Shown: positions 39,086 through 52,763, numbered from the stretch's first letter. The stretch: DNA of 64,000 nucleotides from Allolobophora icterica (GCA_963556255.1 OY744616.1:13421772-13485771), one strand, 5' to 3'. A program made the numbers and translations. Notes: generated by a model from the sequence alone, not told the origin.

Positions 39086-39820
39086 ATGTCGGGCTTACGT
39101 GTACTGTCGGATACGGGTAGTATGCGTGTGACAGTGGAGCATGGACAGTGGGACTCTGGCGTAGACGAGGATATAGTGGGGGATCTCGCGGAAGAGATTC
39201 GCTTCCACTCGCTTGACGAACAGACTGCAGGTCACCGTTCAAGCTGGTCAGGATTTGAGGACGCTCTGAAGGAGTCGCGACATGGCGGCCGCCGATCGCA
39301 CCCAACCATCAGCTTTCCCCGACCGATGTCACCAGGACGTCTACACGTCATGGGTGACGTAACGCGTCGCCATCGAAGTAGTTCCGGCGGAAGGAGGTTC
39401 AGCGCCAGCGCACTCAAGGAGCGATCCATATCGGACGGTTATGTTGGACATGGACAGGGACAGGTAAATGCGACGCGACTGATCCGCCTATCCAGGGATG
39501 CCACGCAACCCAATTCCGGAAGTATGTCGGATCTTCGGGGTGAAGGACACGAGGACGACGACGAAGAGACAGATGTCCTTCCGGCACTGAGTGCAGTTCC
39601 GGTTAATCGACCGCGGTCGTTCACCTGCCCAGATATTAAAGCCATGCAGAGAAAAACAAAGGTCAAGCTGATGCATCGACCTCCAACTCCGACTCCGGGC
39701 GATGACCACGCCGCAGCTGGCTTGGCCTCCCACCTCGAAAGTTCGTGCGCCCTTTCAAACTCTGGGGAAATATTTGTTCACGACGAAGAGGATGAGCTAC
39801 CGGTGATATCGGAAACGTAA
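39086..39820 (+). CDS. Uncharacterised 244-aa protein, Ser/Arg/Asp-rich, possibly first exon of a larger gene
   Basis: This is a long, GC-rich ORF in otherwise AT-rich DNA, beginning with an ATG that has A at -3. I do not recognise the product. It looks mostly disordered: an acidic N-terminal part (VDEDIVGDLAEEIRFHSLDE), basic Ser/Arg patches with likely kinase sites (RRFSASALKERSIS near residues 107-121), an acidic run (EDDDEETD), a compact RSFTCPDIKAMQRKTKVKL segment, a PPTPTPG stretch and an acidic C-terminus. No signal peptide or membrane segment is seen. The TAA may be real, or the exon may splice earlier: gaaac/gtaaca overlaps the stop, and ggacag/gtaaat at 39462 is an in-phase donor-like site. 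An exon-like ORF at 47017 could be a later exon, but I could not join them with a firm phase. Confidence 0.6.
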   Translation: MSGLRVLSDTGSMRVTVEHGQWDSGVDEDIVGDLAEEIRFHSLDEQTAGHRSSWSGFEDALKESRHGGRRSHPTISFPRPMSPGRLHVMGDVTRRHRSSSGGRRFSASALKERSISDGYVGHGQGQVNATRLIRLSRDATQPNSGSMSDLRGEGHEDDDEETDVLPALSAVPVNRPRSFTCPDIKAMQRKTKVKLMHRPPTPTPGDDHAAAGLASHLESSCALSNSGEIFVHDEEDELPVISET

Positions 39821-40860
39821 CAGGTATCAAATCATCGAACTGTATTAAATCAAATCGACGAGACAACATTTCACGGTATAATAGGCTATTGAGGTGGACT
39901 GTGGTGGGTTTGAAAGGGTACATGTTCAAAAAAGCATTTTGGGGTGCTGAGGACTATTTCTTCAAAACTATTCTGTCGAAGTACTGTTTCTTCCTTTCAG
40001 ATACTGTTTTTACATTGTAATACTGTTGCTTTTATAGAAGTACTGTTGCTTTGATCAATATACAGTTGCCTATATCGAAATACAGTTGCTTACATTTAGA
40101 TACATTGCTTAAATTGACCGTTATTTAGAACTGAGATGAAACATTTTGCCGCCTCATTCATAGAATCTAAGAAAATTGAGGGTATCTTAAAATTACGATT
40201 GACTCGTCGTGACGAATTTACAAAATAAAAATTATGAATTATTGCTATCAGTTTTTCCTAATTAACAAATACTTTTTTTTATAGATTATATTTGCAAATG
40301 TCAATAGGCTCTCTATAGATTAACTACGGTACTTTAGATGTTGACATTAAATGAGAACATAAAATTTGCACCAAAGGTGAGAGCACTTGACAAATGACTG
40401 AGAAAAATGGAGATAATTTTTTTCCACCCATCGGCTCCAAGTGTCTGAGGTCAGGAACTGACAACGGTAAAAATTATGACGTGAGGCTATTTAGAACCTC
40501 TCAAACGTACAAAGGAAGTTCAAAGCAGTCAGTCACTTGTTATGAAGCGATTGTATTCTTTGAACAACATGAAATATGATCTCGTGCAGAGGCCTGTAGT
40601 CATTTGGACTTTGGCTCCAATATCGTTTGGACTTTCTGTACCTTTGACTCATGTCGGTGCTGAATAATAAGTAAACAGTGTTATGGCTGAGAAAGATCCT
40701 TATTTAGTTTCTTACTTCATGAGATACCGATTAGACTTCGCCAGTGCATTCCGTACTAATCAGAGTCTAGCTATGATAGCTAATTTCCCTACATCTGTGG
40801 AATTTATTTTGTGACAGCAAATTAACATATGTATTTATTACTTCCCTATATTGTTTTATT
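39821..40860. other. AT-rich non-coding DNA
   Basis: Several loose copies of a 'atactgttgctt'-like word occur at 39970-40110. No coding or RNA feature is supported. Confidence 0.4.
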
Positions 40861-40862
40861 AT

Positions 40863-40867
<5 letters not shown>

Positions 40868-40946
<79 letters not shown>

Positions 40947-40993
40947 CACCACCACCACCACCACCACCACCACCACCACCACCACCACCACCA
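40868..40993. repeat. (ACT)n to (ACC)n trinucleotide microsatellite
   Basis: A pure triplet run changes from act to acc at about 40936. The homopolymeric Tyr/His, Leu/Pro and Val frames are products of the repeat. Confidence 0.97.
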
Positions 40994-41407
40994 CTGCTAC
41001 CACTTCCATTACCACCACTACTACTATTATTATTTTTTCTTTTCTTTTTCATCTGCTTCAAAGAAGGTTGCCTAAAATCTTAAATGTATGTATAGTAAAA
41101 GTAGTGGGTTTAATTGATTAAATTGAAATCAGTAGGTACTTATACACTCAAAAAAGCTAGATGAAAGAGCTTGCAAAGACTGCAGAATAATTTGCCTCTT
41201 GGTGCATGCATTCAAAAATCCTGATAAGAATCTTGAAAACAGAGTCAAATAACCTTGTAGGCAAAGACCAGTTTGAATTTAGGGAAACGGAATGAACAAG
41301 CATGCTATCAGAACCTTGAGAATGCTGGCAGAAAACTGCTTCCAGCATGGGTAAGAAATCTAAATCTGCTTATGGACTGTGAGAAGAACAATCAACTGTT
41401 TGCTGTA

Positions 41408-41610
41408 TAGGACACGGTGGTGTAGCAGTATGTTCTGTGCCTTGTAACCGGAGGGTCGCAGGTTCGAATCTTACCTCAAGCCACTGCATGTAGTGACCTT
41501 GGACAAGTCACTCACCCACAATTGTCTCTGAGAAAGGCAATGGGAAACCACCTCACTCATCTCATTCCCCGGGTGGCATAAAGCCAATGGACCTGTGTAG
41601 AAAATTTGGT
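41408..41610 (+). mobile_element. tRNA-derived SINE, second copy
   Basis: The repeat has an A-box-like ggtgtagcagtatg and B-box ggtcgcaggttcgaatctt. It shares cttgtaaccggagggt and the ccttggacaagtcactcac core with the SINE at 16916. The 3' part (gggaaaccacctcactcatc) differs and the tail is lost. Confidence 0.7.
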
Positions 41611-42649
41611 TGCATTTTTATTCTGCTGCTGTGCAGTTAGTCTTCTGCAGTCTGTGTTGGTCTCGGGGTGAGAATTGTTGGAGGGTTCAACCCCTTGTCT
41701 TTCTTAGGACCCCCAGTTAAGTCTTCATTGCACACCCCATCCAGGTCGTTTCCAACCCCTCAGTTCTGCTAATGTCATTTAGCATTATTTGACTCAGTCT
41801 CTGACAACTTAGAGAAGAAATTTCCATGGTGTATCATGTATGCATTTTTTTTAATTTTCTCAACAAAGGAATTGATTTTGATTCGAGTCTTACTTGCAAA
41901 ACTGCTAGCACTGAAATCAGCTGAGCACTTTCAAATTTCGTTGACATCAGTTTGCAAGATAGGGATAAAATGTTCAACCCTCCCCATAGTCTTTTTCTAC
42001 AATTCCCACACTGGTTGTCTTTGTTCCCAGCTAAAAATTTAGTTTTCCAGAGTTTATTATGCCATAGGGTTTTTCATTGTTGGTTTGATTAAGCTTGGGA
42101 CTCAAATTGCAAGATGTCATAAGGAGACTTTGCGGCATAATAATGAACAAAGAGACTTTTTTAAAGAAACTGAGACTGATGTGAAGAAGCATAAAGTTTG
42201 AAGAAACATGATATGAAGAGGCTGATGGGAAGGACAATTGTTTATGGATAATAAACATGAGAACTGATGAAATCATAAGACGAGTCATTTGGGATGTGGA
42301 TGTGGTGGAGAACACAAAACCAACAATGAAGACCACAGAACGATCTCCCCGTGCAGTAGAGTATTAAGATAGAATGGATTTGTCACGTATGTTGGGAGGA
42401 CTTGTATTGAAAGGACACTCACTGAGAAGATATAATACCGGCAGGACGCATACATACCGTATACATAATCATACCAATAGAGCACGTGCTGAGAGGCACT
42501 CCCGCTGAAGAACTCCAAGAAACAATGGCAGGGAAGGAAGCATAAAAATGCCAAAAATAATGTTATACTGGATGGTGATTTACGGATCCTACCAGCTTAA
42601 ATAAGAGGCTCTGGACTGTAAGGAGTGGCTTCAGCCAAGAACAAATCAC

Positions 42650-43025
42650 TGTGAAGAAAGATTCACTGTGAGTAGTGGCATCAGTGAAGAAAGAATCACT
42701 GTAAGTAGTGGCATCAGTGAAGAAAGAATCACTGTGAGTAGTGGCATCAGTGAAGAAGGAATCACTGTAAGTAGTGGCATCAGTGAAGAAGGAATCACTG
42801 TAAGTAGTGGCATCAGTGAAGAAGGAATCACTGTAAGTAGTGGCATCAGTGAAGAAAGAATCACTGTAAGTAGTGGCATCAGTGAAGAAAGAATCACTGT
42901 GAGTAGTGGCATTAGTGAAGAAAGAATCACTGTGAGTAGTGGCATCAGTGAAGAAGGAATCACTGTAAATAGTGGCATCAGCGATTCGTCACTGTAAGGA
43001 GTGGCATCAGTGAAGAACGATTCAG
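42650..43025. repeat. 33-bp tandem repeat, about 11 units, open in both directions
   Basis: Units of the form agtggcatcagtgaagaa plus agaatcactgtaagt are repeated with small changes. Because 33 is a multiple of three, one frame is open across the array on each strand (SSGISEERITV on +, SLMPLLTVILS on -). The ORFs at 42668-42997 (+) and 42646-43107 (-) are therefore more likely repeat artefacts than genes. Confidence 0.85.
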
Positions 43026-43379
43026 TATAAGAACGAATCTGCCCAAGGGCAGAGTACTTGAAAAAGATGAGTTTTGGCCTGCATTGCAGCAAAGGAAAAT
43101 GCTTCAAAGGACATAAACAATGTATGATTAGGCTTTGGGAAATTGCAATGTGGAGTGATCTATATGAGCAGAATCACAAGCTTCCAGGCAGAGCTGTGTG
43201 TGTGGCTGGAAAATGGGAGGGCTGAGAAGATGGATGAGGTTGGTTGAGAGATATCTCTGCTTACATCTGAGTTCAATAAATACATTTCCAGAGCACTGCT
43301 GCATCATGAACGAAATATACCACTGCATGTATTCTGCTCAGAACTCTCATGTATGACATGAAGAAGAGAAGTCCCTTTA

Positions 43380-43660
43380 GCTAACCGTGGGGCAGCCATG
43401 GTATGAAGTGTTAGCGACTTCATTTTTCTTAGCCTCGGCATATGAAGGCGAGTGGCCAGTCCTCTCCATCCCCCATCTGATCTACCCAGTGACAGTGTAC
43501 GGTCAATGTACTCATAATAGCTGAGTTGGCTAGGGGGCACAGTTGGCTAGGGGCACAGGTGGAGCAGATATTCTTAACACAAATTTATGTCCTGGCGGGG
43601 AATTGAACCACTGACCTCCGTTGACAGTCCAGCATGCGAACCACTTGAATATATCGCACA
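43380..43660 (-). repeat. Dispersed SINE-like repeat in minus orientation
   Basis: The words tggccagtcctctccatc, atctgatctacccagtgaca and gaattgaaccactgacctcc recur in diverged form at 56690-56800, 56930-57000 and 57100-57300. The last word resembles the reverse complement of a tRNA B-box region (ggttcaattcc), so this is probably a tRNA-derived SINE on the minus strand. Confidence 0.5.
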
Positions 43661-43992
43661 TCTGAGCATGACATGAATACAAGGCCTGCAGGAACTAACG
43701 TTGCAGTTTCAACAAGGCTGCAGTTTTGTCTGGCTGATATTGTAGACACTGTCCTTGACTACTAGGTTAGTGTTTGATGTTGGCAGACATTGGCTGTGAG
43801 CGTATGAAAACGAGGCGGTGGTGCCAAACTAACTGACATTTTTTCACGTAGTTTATGCTTAATGTACAGAGTTTCATTACATTATCTGGAATGTGATCTG
43901 TCATATCAATCCACTTCAGATAAACCGTAATTCCAGTGACGGTACTTCTACCAGTGCATTACGGTTTGAAAGCAGGTAACCTGTGTAAGATT

Positions 43993-45750
<1,758 letters not shown>

Positions 45751-46018
45751 TGCAGCAGGCCTATACCCCTAAGTAACTTCTTGTTTTTTGTGAGCTGTGA
45801 CCTTTCCTTCTCAAGTTCCAAGTTTTCTTAACAATCTGGTATTCTTTTAACAACTAGCCTGGTGTTTCATCTACGTGTGTTATTTATTTCATTGTTTAAT
45901 TAAGTTTAAGTTGTTGATTTCATTTGATGTGTTTACATGTTTGTTGCTAAAAACGAGGAGTAGGCAGGCAGGCCAAACTGCAGTTTCACAAAAGCTGCTG
46001 GCCACTTTTTTGTACAAT

Positions 46019-46310
46019 TGTTTTCATGTTTTCGTTTAGGCTGACGGGAGTGGGGAGGGAGTGAGGAAAGGAGTGAGGAAGCACAGAGAGGGAAGGATGA
46101 GTTAGGGGCTCAGCAGCAGTCTGCTGTACACAGTGTACAGCCTTTGAAGCAAAAGGCAAAGCGCCGAGTTATTTATGACAAGTACAGGCCTGGATTCCCG
46201 CCTCAGTCCTCACCTTCCTCCTCTCTAACCCAAGGAAGAGAGTTTAGAGTGCAGTGGAGAAAAGCCAAGTGCAAATTAGTTTATTATGGTGAAACTGTGA
46301 TGCGATAGAG
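46019..46310 (+). other. Weak exon-like open frame, unassigned
   Basis: One frame stays open for about 80 codons up to TAG near 46308, with a Lys/Arg-rich core (KQKAKRRVIYDKYRPGFPP). It lacks an ATG, and the only good acceptor (tttcgtttag at 46040) would put a stop in this frame. It may be chance or a decayed exon. Confidence 0.2.
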
Positions 46311-46659
46311 TTATAGTACAGGCCTAGCAATCCAGAGATTAGGGTTGCAATTCCAAATGCAGCCAATAATCCAGTAACTGTTCTAAAGTAAGGTAAGGTA
46401 ATCATTTATTCACACACCCCTTTCCAGAATTTACCCTTGGTATGGGTGGACAGCTTGGATCTGGAGTCGAAATATCATTTATGTGAAATTCAAACACTAG
46501 ACCAGCAACTTGGAAACCTGTCCTTGCTGCTTATATTATGTCAGATTCAATTGGGCTTCCAGATTGGAGCCTCTCCCACCCCCGGAATAATAGGTGAAAG
46601 GTAAACCCATTAGAAATCGATCATGCATGGTGCCACCTATAAATCAAAATACAAAACAG

Positions 46660-46742
46660 ACAGAAAGACATACAAACAGACAGAAAGACATACAAACAGA
46701 CAGAAAGACATACAAACAGACAGAAAGACATACAAACAGACA
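46660..46742. repeat. 20-bp tandem repeat (agacagaaagacatacaaac), 4 units
   Basis: Four near-identical units. The frames through it on both strands are artefacts. Confidence 0.9.
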
Positions 46743-47016
46743 GACACTAATCCTCTTCAGTCCTTGGACGCGGAACATAAATAGGAGTTGCTTTGACAGG
46801 AGAGATATCATGTAAGACCCGTCCGTCTGCACTGAGAAAAATCAAAGTAATGCCCCTCCCCGTGGTATATCCCCTCCCCGTGGGATATCAGAAACGTCTG
46901 ATTACACAAGAATGACCCTGAAACACGCTGGACAGGATGTACACCCGGATTCGTCTACACTTGCAGTTTAATACCTGACCTGTTTTATTTATTTGTTTAC
47001 TTGACCTCTGCCCCAG

Positions 47017-47508
47017 ACGATTGATTTAAGTGTCATGCGACGACCTGCGGTCTGCCCTTCATTTCAAATGCCATCGATGTCCTCCTCATCGGCTGGAGGA
47101 AGAATAATTGCCTCGGATCTTTATCAGCGGTCAACAGCAAGTAATTTCATTAGATCTCATGCAGTGTTAGCAAGAAATCTTTCCCCAGACCAATCTTCCA
47201 ATCTTCCTTACCCTGGATTGCCTGCAACCAAGGAGATCCAGATACATGCTCTAGAATCTAATTTAGACCTCCTTGCAGCAGCCCAGGGGCATTGCCCTCG
47301 CTGTAATCCAACCGAGCAGAACCTAGGATGCTTCTGCCCAGCAGGTTCAGTCAAACAAATGAACAATTTCCTCATCCATCCCACAGGGGTTTGTTTGTGT
47401 TATGCATCTAGATGTTTTATTTTTCCTGGACGAAAGCAATTTTTGTTTTTGATATGCAGTGATAACAGTGATGGAAAATTTGAAGCAACAAATCATCCAA
47501 GGCCTTGA
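47017..47508 (+). CDS. Possible coding exon of an unknown gene, Cys-rich end
   Basis: A strong pyrimidine-rich acceptor (ctctgccccag) is followed at 47017 by a frame open to TGA at 47508. Codon texture looks coding up to about 47390: DLYQRSTASNF, LARNLSPDQSSNLPYPGLP, EIQIHALESNLDLLAAAQGH and CPRCN, then CFCPAG. The real exon may end at ggg/gtttgt (about 47390) or cag/gttcag (about 47343), with a possible next piece after tatgcag at about 47458. I do not recognise it. It could belong to the same + strand gene as the ORF at 39086, but this is unproven. Confidence 0.4.
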   Translation, partial: TIDLSVMRRPAVCPSFQMPSMSSSSAGGRIIASDLYQRSTASNFIRSHAVLARNLSPDQSSNLPYPGLPATKEIQIHALESNLDLLAAAQGHCPRCNPTEQNLGCFCPAGSVKQMNNFLIHPTGVCLCYASRCFIFPGRKQFLFLICSDNSDGKFEATNHPRP

Positions 47509-47809
47509 TGTAACGGTGCAATATCGGTTCTGTTTTGAATCCAAATCCAGTTTGCTATAATGAGATCTGTTGTATTAAAATTTGACGCGAGGTGTGTTAA
47601 TCTATTTTTATTTATTATTATTATTATTACTGCTACTACTACTACTACACAATCATTGGTACAACTACAGTTCTGCTGCTACTGAATCCTTATAGTAGGC
47701 TCTGTATCATAAAATGTGTGATATCAACAAATCCATATATATGTATAATATATATATATATATTTATATATATGTATATGAGCCAAATCTTGTTTCAGCT
47801 GAAGGTCAT

Positions 47810-48330
47810 ATGTCACATAAGGTCTTCTCTTACTAAAGACATGTCACAGACCATAACCTGCTCTCTTGTTTGCTCTCGCCTCAAGTACGCCAACTCAGTT
47901 TTTGCAGGTATCTTCAGACCTTGAAGTCAACAGGCTTCAATGCATCCAAAATTCTCTGGTTTGCATGATGTTGAATGTTGATGCATCTCATACTTTTTAC
48001 ACCTTCTCAAACTCCTTCACCCTGTTTGGTCATCTGGAGTGGCTTCCGGACTGTAGATTTCAAAAGATTTAAACTGGTCTGTCTGACCTATAAAATATAG
48101 GTCAAACTTATAGAATTCCTACCTGCCTTCAACCATTATTATCTCCTTGCATCCCTGGATGCAGTTTGCTATCTTTGTGTATGGGTCGGTGCTGCACTGT
48201 TTTAGGTTTTGTGCATTCCATCTTACTGCCCTTAAGGAATGGAACCGACTACCAATGTTTTTCCAATACTTGAACTCTTTTTCTTTCTTTCTTTCATCTC
48301 AAAACTTACTTTTTCTTACTGACTTTCAAA
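47810..48330 (+). mobile_element. CR1/L2-like LINE, C-terminal fragment with frame breaks
   Basis: Broken frames read CSLVCSRLKYANSVFAGIF, VNRLQCIQNSLVCMML and GHLEWLPDC, then FKLVCLTYK and ALKEWNRLP. This order is the conserved C-terminal region of L2/CR1 reverse transcriptase ORFs. At least two frameshifts make it inactive. Confidence 0.75.
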
Positions 48331-49098
48331 CATCGGAATGTCTAACTGCTCGTCACCTTACGATTGGCTATTTGTGCCTCAGATTTACATTTCTGTGTTA
48401 TGTTGCTTGTGCTCAGATTTTCTTAATAATAATAATAATTATAATAATAATAACTATTTAATCCTTGATTTTTTACCAAATCCTCACTATCAGCATCATC
48501 ATCAGTTCCTGATGCCACACAAATTGGTGGTGATGAGTGTGAAAAACTGATCTCTGTTATCTCTGATCATTTTTCAACTCTGGTGATTTTCTCATCTTTA
48601 TAGCCAAAGCCTTTTATGCATAACATTCCATTGTCTGACTAGCACACAGGTATAGTTTGATCTTCTTTGTTTCACCTTCCTTTGAATCATGCCTGTTGTG
48701 CATGACGGTTTCTCTTCTATGTTGGAATGATTATCGAATGTCTAGTTTTCTGGCATTTCTTCATCGTGGCAATCTTTGTAACAAGGTTGTGCATCGCTGT
48801 AACAATTGTTACAGCTACTCCTCCACATCCTTGCAACTGTTCCATAGTCCACATCCTTGCAACTGTTCCGTAGTGATTCCATCCATACCTGATGTTTATC
48901 CTTCTTCATTTTGTTGATCGCATAACTTCTTCCTGTAGAAAGTTGGGTTCTATTTTTCGCTGTTGTTTACAAGCACCTGTGTGAGAACTGTTGGGTCGGG
49001 TCGATGGGTGCATCAGCTTAAACAATGGCTATCATGCATGCAGAAACTATGGGCGGAACACTTTGAAGTTGAATGACAAACAAAACAGGATCTGGCTA
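48331..49098. other. Non-coding stretch, no feature supported
   Basis: It contains a short AATAAT run at 48425-48450 and a duplicated ccacatccttgcaactgttcc at about 48825-48870. No gene, RNA or element boundary is visible. Confidence 0.4.
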
Positions 49099-49320
49099 CA
49101 GTGAGAAGATCGGTTTAATACAGCATAAGCAGGCAATATATGGAAAGATACGGCTACTTGATGGACAATTCAAACTGACAGTTGTATCAATCAGGAACTC
49201 AAATGCCCAAATATTAAAACACAGTAACGACGGGATGCAACTGTCAGTTTGAATTGTCCATCAAGCAGCTTTATGTTACTGTATACTGCCTGCCTATGCT
49301 GACACCGATCTCTAACACTG
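49099..49320. mobile_element. Foldback MITE with TA target duplication (Tc1/mariner-like)
   Basis: Two arms of about 90 bp are inverted repeats separated by about 45 bp; the best-matched inner part is cttgatggacaattcaaact and its complement. The element starts CAGTG and ends CACTG and is flanked by TA at 49097-49098 and 49321-49322, the duplication used by Tc1/mariner transposases. No coding capacity. Confidence 0.8.
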
Positions 49321-50822
49321 TAATCAGATCCGTACTATATCTGGATACAAAGTAACAACATCCAGGCAAATTCGTGCTTCATTTTCTAGCCAAATGTTTT
49401 AACCCAATGCTCTTCACTCCGTAACCAAATCCATGCTATAACCAGTCCTTAAATGAATGATTCCATGTGTAGTGAAATCCTCACTGTAAGTTGATCATTT
49501 CACAGTGCAGGTCCTTGAGGCTGATGGAAAATTCATTACTCCGTAACCAAATTTTGTTGCATAATTGAATCTTTGTTTTGATGAGATTATTTTCACTGTA
49601 TTCCCAGGAGAACATCAGTCAGCCGAGCACCACAGAACCCCGAAGCTATGATAAAAATAAATCACTTTTTATGGATTTCTGTGAAGTTGCTTTATGTTCA
49701 GACGTTTGATGAATTGAACATCGACTCTGGAATATATTAAATCAATTTTCGAAATTTATTCATTTCCTTCGCAATTTGAATTAATCGGATCAGTAACTAC
49801 CGGTGTGCTTATTTAATGTAGCCTAATCTCCCCTAAAAAGATTAATGACGTTAATTCAACTGGCTGCACTTTATATTAGTGGCTCAAAAATGCCGTTAGG
49901 TTCATTATCACAAGGTGCTCAAATGTTATCATTTGTAGTTTGGGAAAGCAGACCCAAAATTGCTCAGGTTTGGGTGTTTCATAGGGCTGAAATTTGCTGA
50001 GAAACTTCACAAATTGGTCCGATAATGATTCTGAATGTAGTAATTTGCATTCTGTTGAAGTTTTGCAGAGTTTTATGCGCAAGAACTCTTTAGCAATGGC
50101 GTGAAACTGCTGCAAGCGTCTCATCTTCATATCGGTTGTCAACAGTTGACCTATCTCGTTGGACAACAGCCTATCTCTGCCTAAACAAATGTGTAACAGG
50201 AACCCCTTTGGACAGATCTCTGTGTGACATTGTGGCCGATCGTTGAGCACTTGTTGTTACAGCGTTTCGCTCACATCGATCCTTCTCATGAATTGGACTG
50301 TCTTCATTGGAACAGCCTTCACTTGAAATTAGAATTTTACCACTATAAATAGCCCAGAAAACATCCTCACCTTATCTTAAGACCTTTTATATATGTTAGA
50401 TAGCCGTGTTCAAGTACCTTTGTGAGGTTCTTGAAACACGCTATATAAGTGTTCAGGTACATACATAGATACATATATAAATACATACATACAATGTCGT
50501 ACAACGTACATACGGTACTCGCCTCTTAACGCAGTCCGTGTGGGTTTGAGCTGACCTTTTTGTTAGGCAGCGTGCTCGAACACATGTCATTGTGTAAACA
50601 CTGTGGCCGATTGGTTTATTTGGTTAGTTGCACTTGTATTGACATCTTTGGTCGATGTTTGGACCAGGTAAGAGGTCACAAAGACGAAACATGGTTTTAT
50701 TTATAAGATCACTTAGCACTCAAGCAATTAAGTGGCGATACAATTGGTGCCATTGCTTTCCAAGTCACATTCACAGTTGGACACCAATAAAGGTCAGCCA
50801 TGTACTCCCAAATCATTTTCTG

Positions 50823-50879
<57 letters not shown>
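50823..50879. repeat. (AAT)n trinucleotide microsatellite
   Basis: About 19 pure triplets. Smaller AAT runs at 51000-51045 and 51165-51210 lie in a similar AT-rich setting. Confidence 0.95.
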
Positions 50880-51177
50880 GCAGTTGCGTTCACTGGCACA
50901 TTCGCACAAATGGGGGAGGATGAGGCACAGTAAACCAATTTATCCACGCACCTTCTTAATCTCTAAGAGCCTGAGAACTAACCTCGGGCGGCAAAAAAAA
51001 AAATAATAATCATAATAATAATAATTTAATAATAATAATAATCAGCCCAGCAGGACTGGTATCAGCCCAGCAGGACTTGGACGAGGGTTAACCGTTCCGG
51101 AAAAAACAACTAATTTAATCTATAAGACCCTGAGGGAACGAAGTAGGCCTACCTCAGGGCATAATAATAATAATAAT

Positions 51178-51213
<36 letters not shown>

Positions 51214-51577
51214 AATCTTGCTTTATTCAACAGCCTTGGCCATCTCCTGCCCAGATGACAGGAGACAACAGGAAACTACATTTCTTTACCAGTGCTGATC
51301 TTAGAACATCCAGCACTTCAACACAGTTGTTTTTTAAGCACTTTTCCCACTGAGCACAACATCAACAAAGCCTGTCCATGCTAGAAAATGCTATCCTTAC
51401 TTGTTATAATCCTTAGGGATCATATGTACCTTGGATAAAAAAAATAATAACTGCTTTAATGCAGTTGCTTTCCACAGCACCTTTACAACCAAGCATGTCA
51501 TAAGTGAATACTAGCAATTCCAGAAAACCTCTCCGTAATTTGTTTTATCAGATTGAAGGATCACATGTAGCCTGGGT

Positions 51578-51710
51578 CATTGGCGTAAACTTTGTCCAAA
51601 ATATTTGGGGGGGGGGGGGATTTGGTTATTCATTCTACACTTGTTGCATTGGGTGTACAATCCATCTCAATTATTTGGGTGCCCTGGCTCCCCCAGAGTC
51701 TACGCCTATG
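51578..51710. mobile_element. hAT-type MITE, 133 bp, TSD gcctgggt
   Basis: Exact duplication gcctgggt at 51570-51577 and 51711-51718. The ends are cattggcgta and tacgcctatg, imperfect inverted repeats related to the caggggcgtaac family. A G-run lies near the left end. Confidence 0.85.
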
Positions 51711-51737
51711 GCCTGGGTAATTAATAATAAATGCTGT

Positions 51738-51975
51738 CAGTGGCGTCACTAGGGCTGGTGTCACCCGGTGCGGTAAGTAATGATGTCACCCTGAAAAAAA
51801 GTGATGACCTTTCTTTACGGATTCGTCTCCCAAAAAAAGTGATTACCTTTTTTAGGAATTCCTCAATCCTCATCTTCCAAAAATTTCATCATTTTCTCAT
51901 GTTGGGTGTCACCCCCTTCTGAGGGTGTCACCCGGTGCAGTCCGCACCCCCTGCACCCCCCTAGTGACGCCACTG
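51738..51975. mobile_element. hAT-type MITE (cagtggcgtcactaggg family), copy 2, TSD aatgctgt
   Basis: Exact duplication aatgctgt at 51730-51737 and 51976-51983. The termini are the perfect inverted repeat cagtggcgtcactaggg. The interior repeats gtgtcacccggtgca near both ends. It is 238 bp with no transposase. Confidence 0.92.
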
Positions 51976-52763
51976 AATGCTGTTCCTAATATTTGCAATC
52001 ATATGTACCTTGGGCCAAGAAAGTAATAATAACAGTTATGGTAATGACACCAATAAATCCACCAGTGTGACTTTTGATGGTGATGAGAAGCATGTGTCTC
52101 GCTGCATGACACAGGGCATTGGTTTATTGTCAGATTACTTCTATAATTTTCTTTATTGCCAGATTACTTTTATAACCAGACATGAATTGATGTGTTTATG
52201 ACCATTCCAGCTTTAAAGGCAAAGACTAAACCGAACATTTATCAATTGCTAGCAATGATTTGGGTGCATTTACTGAATCTCGTGCAAAGCTCTAGAACGT
52301 TAATGCAGTAAATATATTTCTTAAATTAAATCTCCGTCGTTGCCAGGACTTGAACTTGGCACCTCTGCCGGGCGTGAACTGCCATAAATACACCACGATT
52401 GGACAGGGTTATTAGCGGTTTCCAGGAATGCTGTATGAAATAAAAGTTTATTCTCCGACATTATCATTTGACATTCTGAACACGACTGATCTGCTCGTCT
52501 CCGTTTTATTGGGCACAGTTTTATGCTTATCCCCAGTGGCCTGCATGTGATATGAGAAACAGACCTGTTTTGCAAAGATGTTGAACGATGTAAGTACTAG
52601 GTAATGTTAACACTTGACGGTGTATGTGCTAGGCAAAGTAATGCAAACAAATGAACAATGTATGTACCAGGTAATGTTAACACTTGACGGTGTATGTGCT
52701 AGGCAAAGTAATGCAAACAAATGAACAATGTATGTATCAGGTAATGTTAACACGTGATGGTGT

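Noticed and set aside
40767..41083. Poly-Val, poly-Leu/Pro, poly-Tyr/His and poly-Ser/Gly ORFs
   Set aside because: All four come from a single ACT/ACC microsatellite read in different frames.
42650..43025. CRISPR-like array of regularly spaced repeats
   Set aside because: The repeats are contiguous 33-bp units without unique spacers, and the DNA is eukaryotic.
42646..43107. 153-aa minus-strand repeat protein and 109-aa plus-strand repeat protein
   Set aside because: A 33-bp tandem repeat without stop codons explains both; no splice or start context supports a gene.
49876..50250. 124-aa minus-strand ORF (MLNDRPQCHTEIC...)
   Set aside because: It looks more varied than most shadows, but I find no splice support, no family match and no second exon, so I do not call it a gene.
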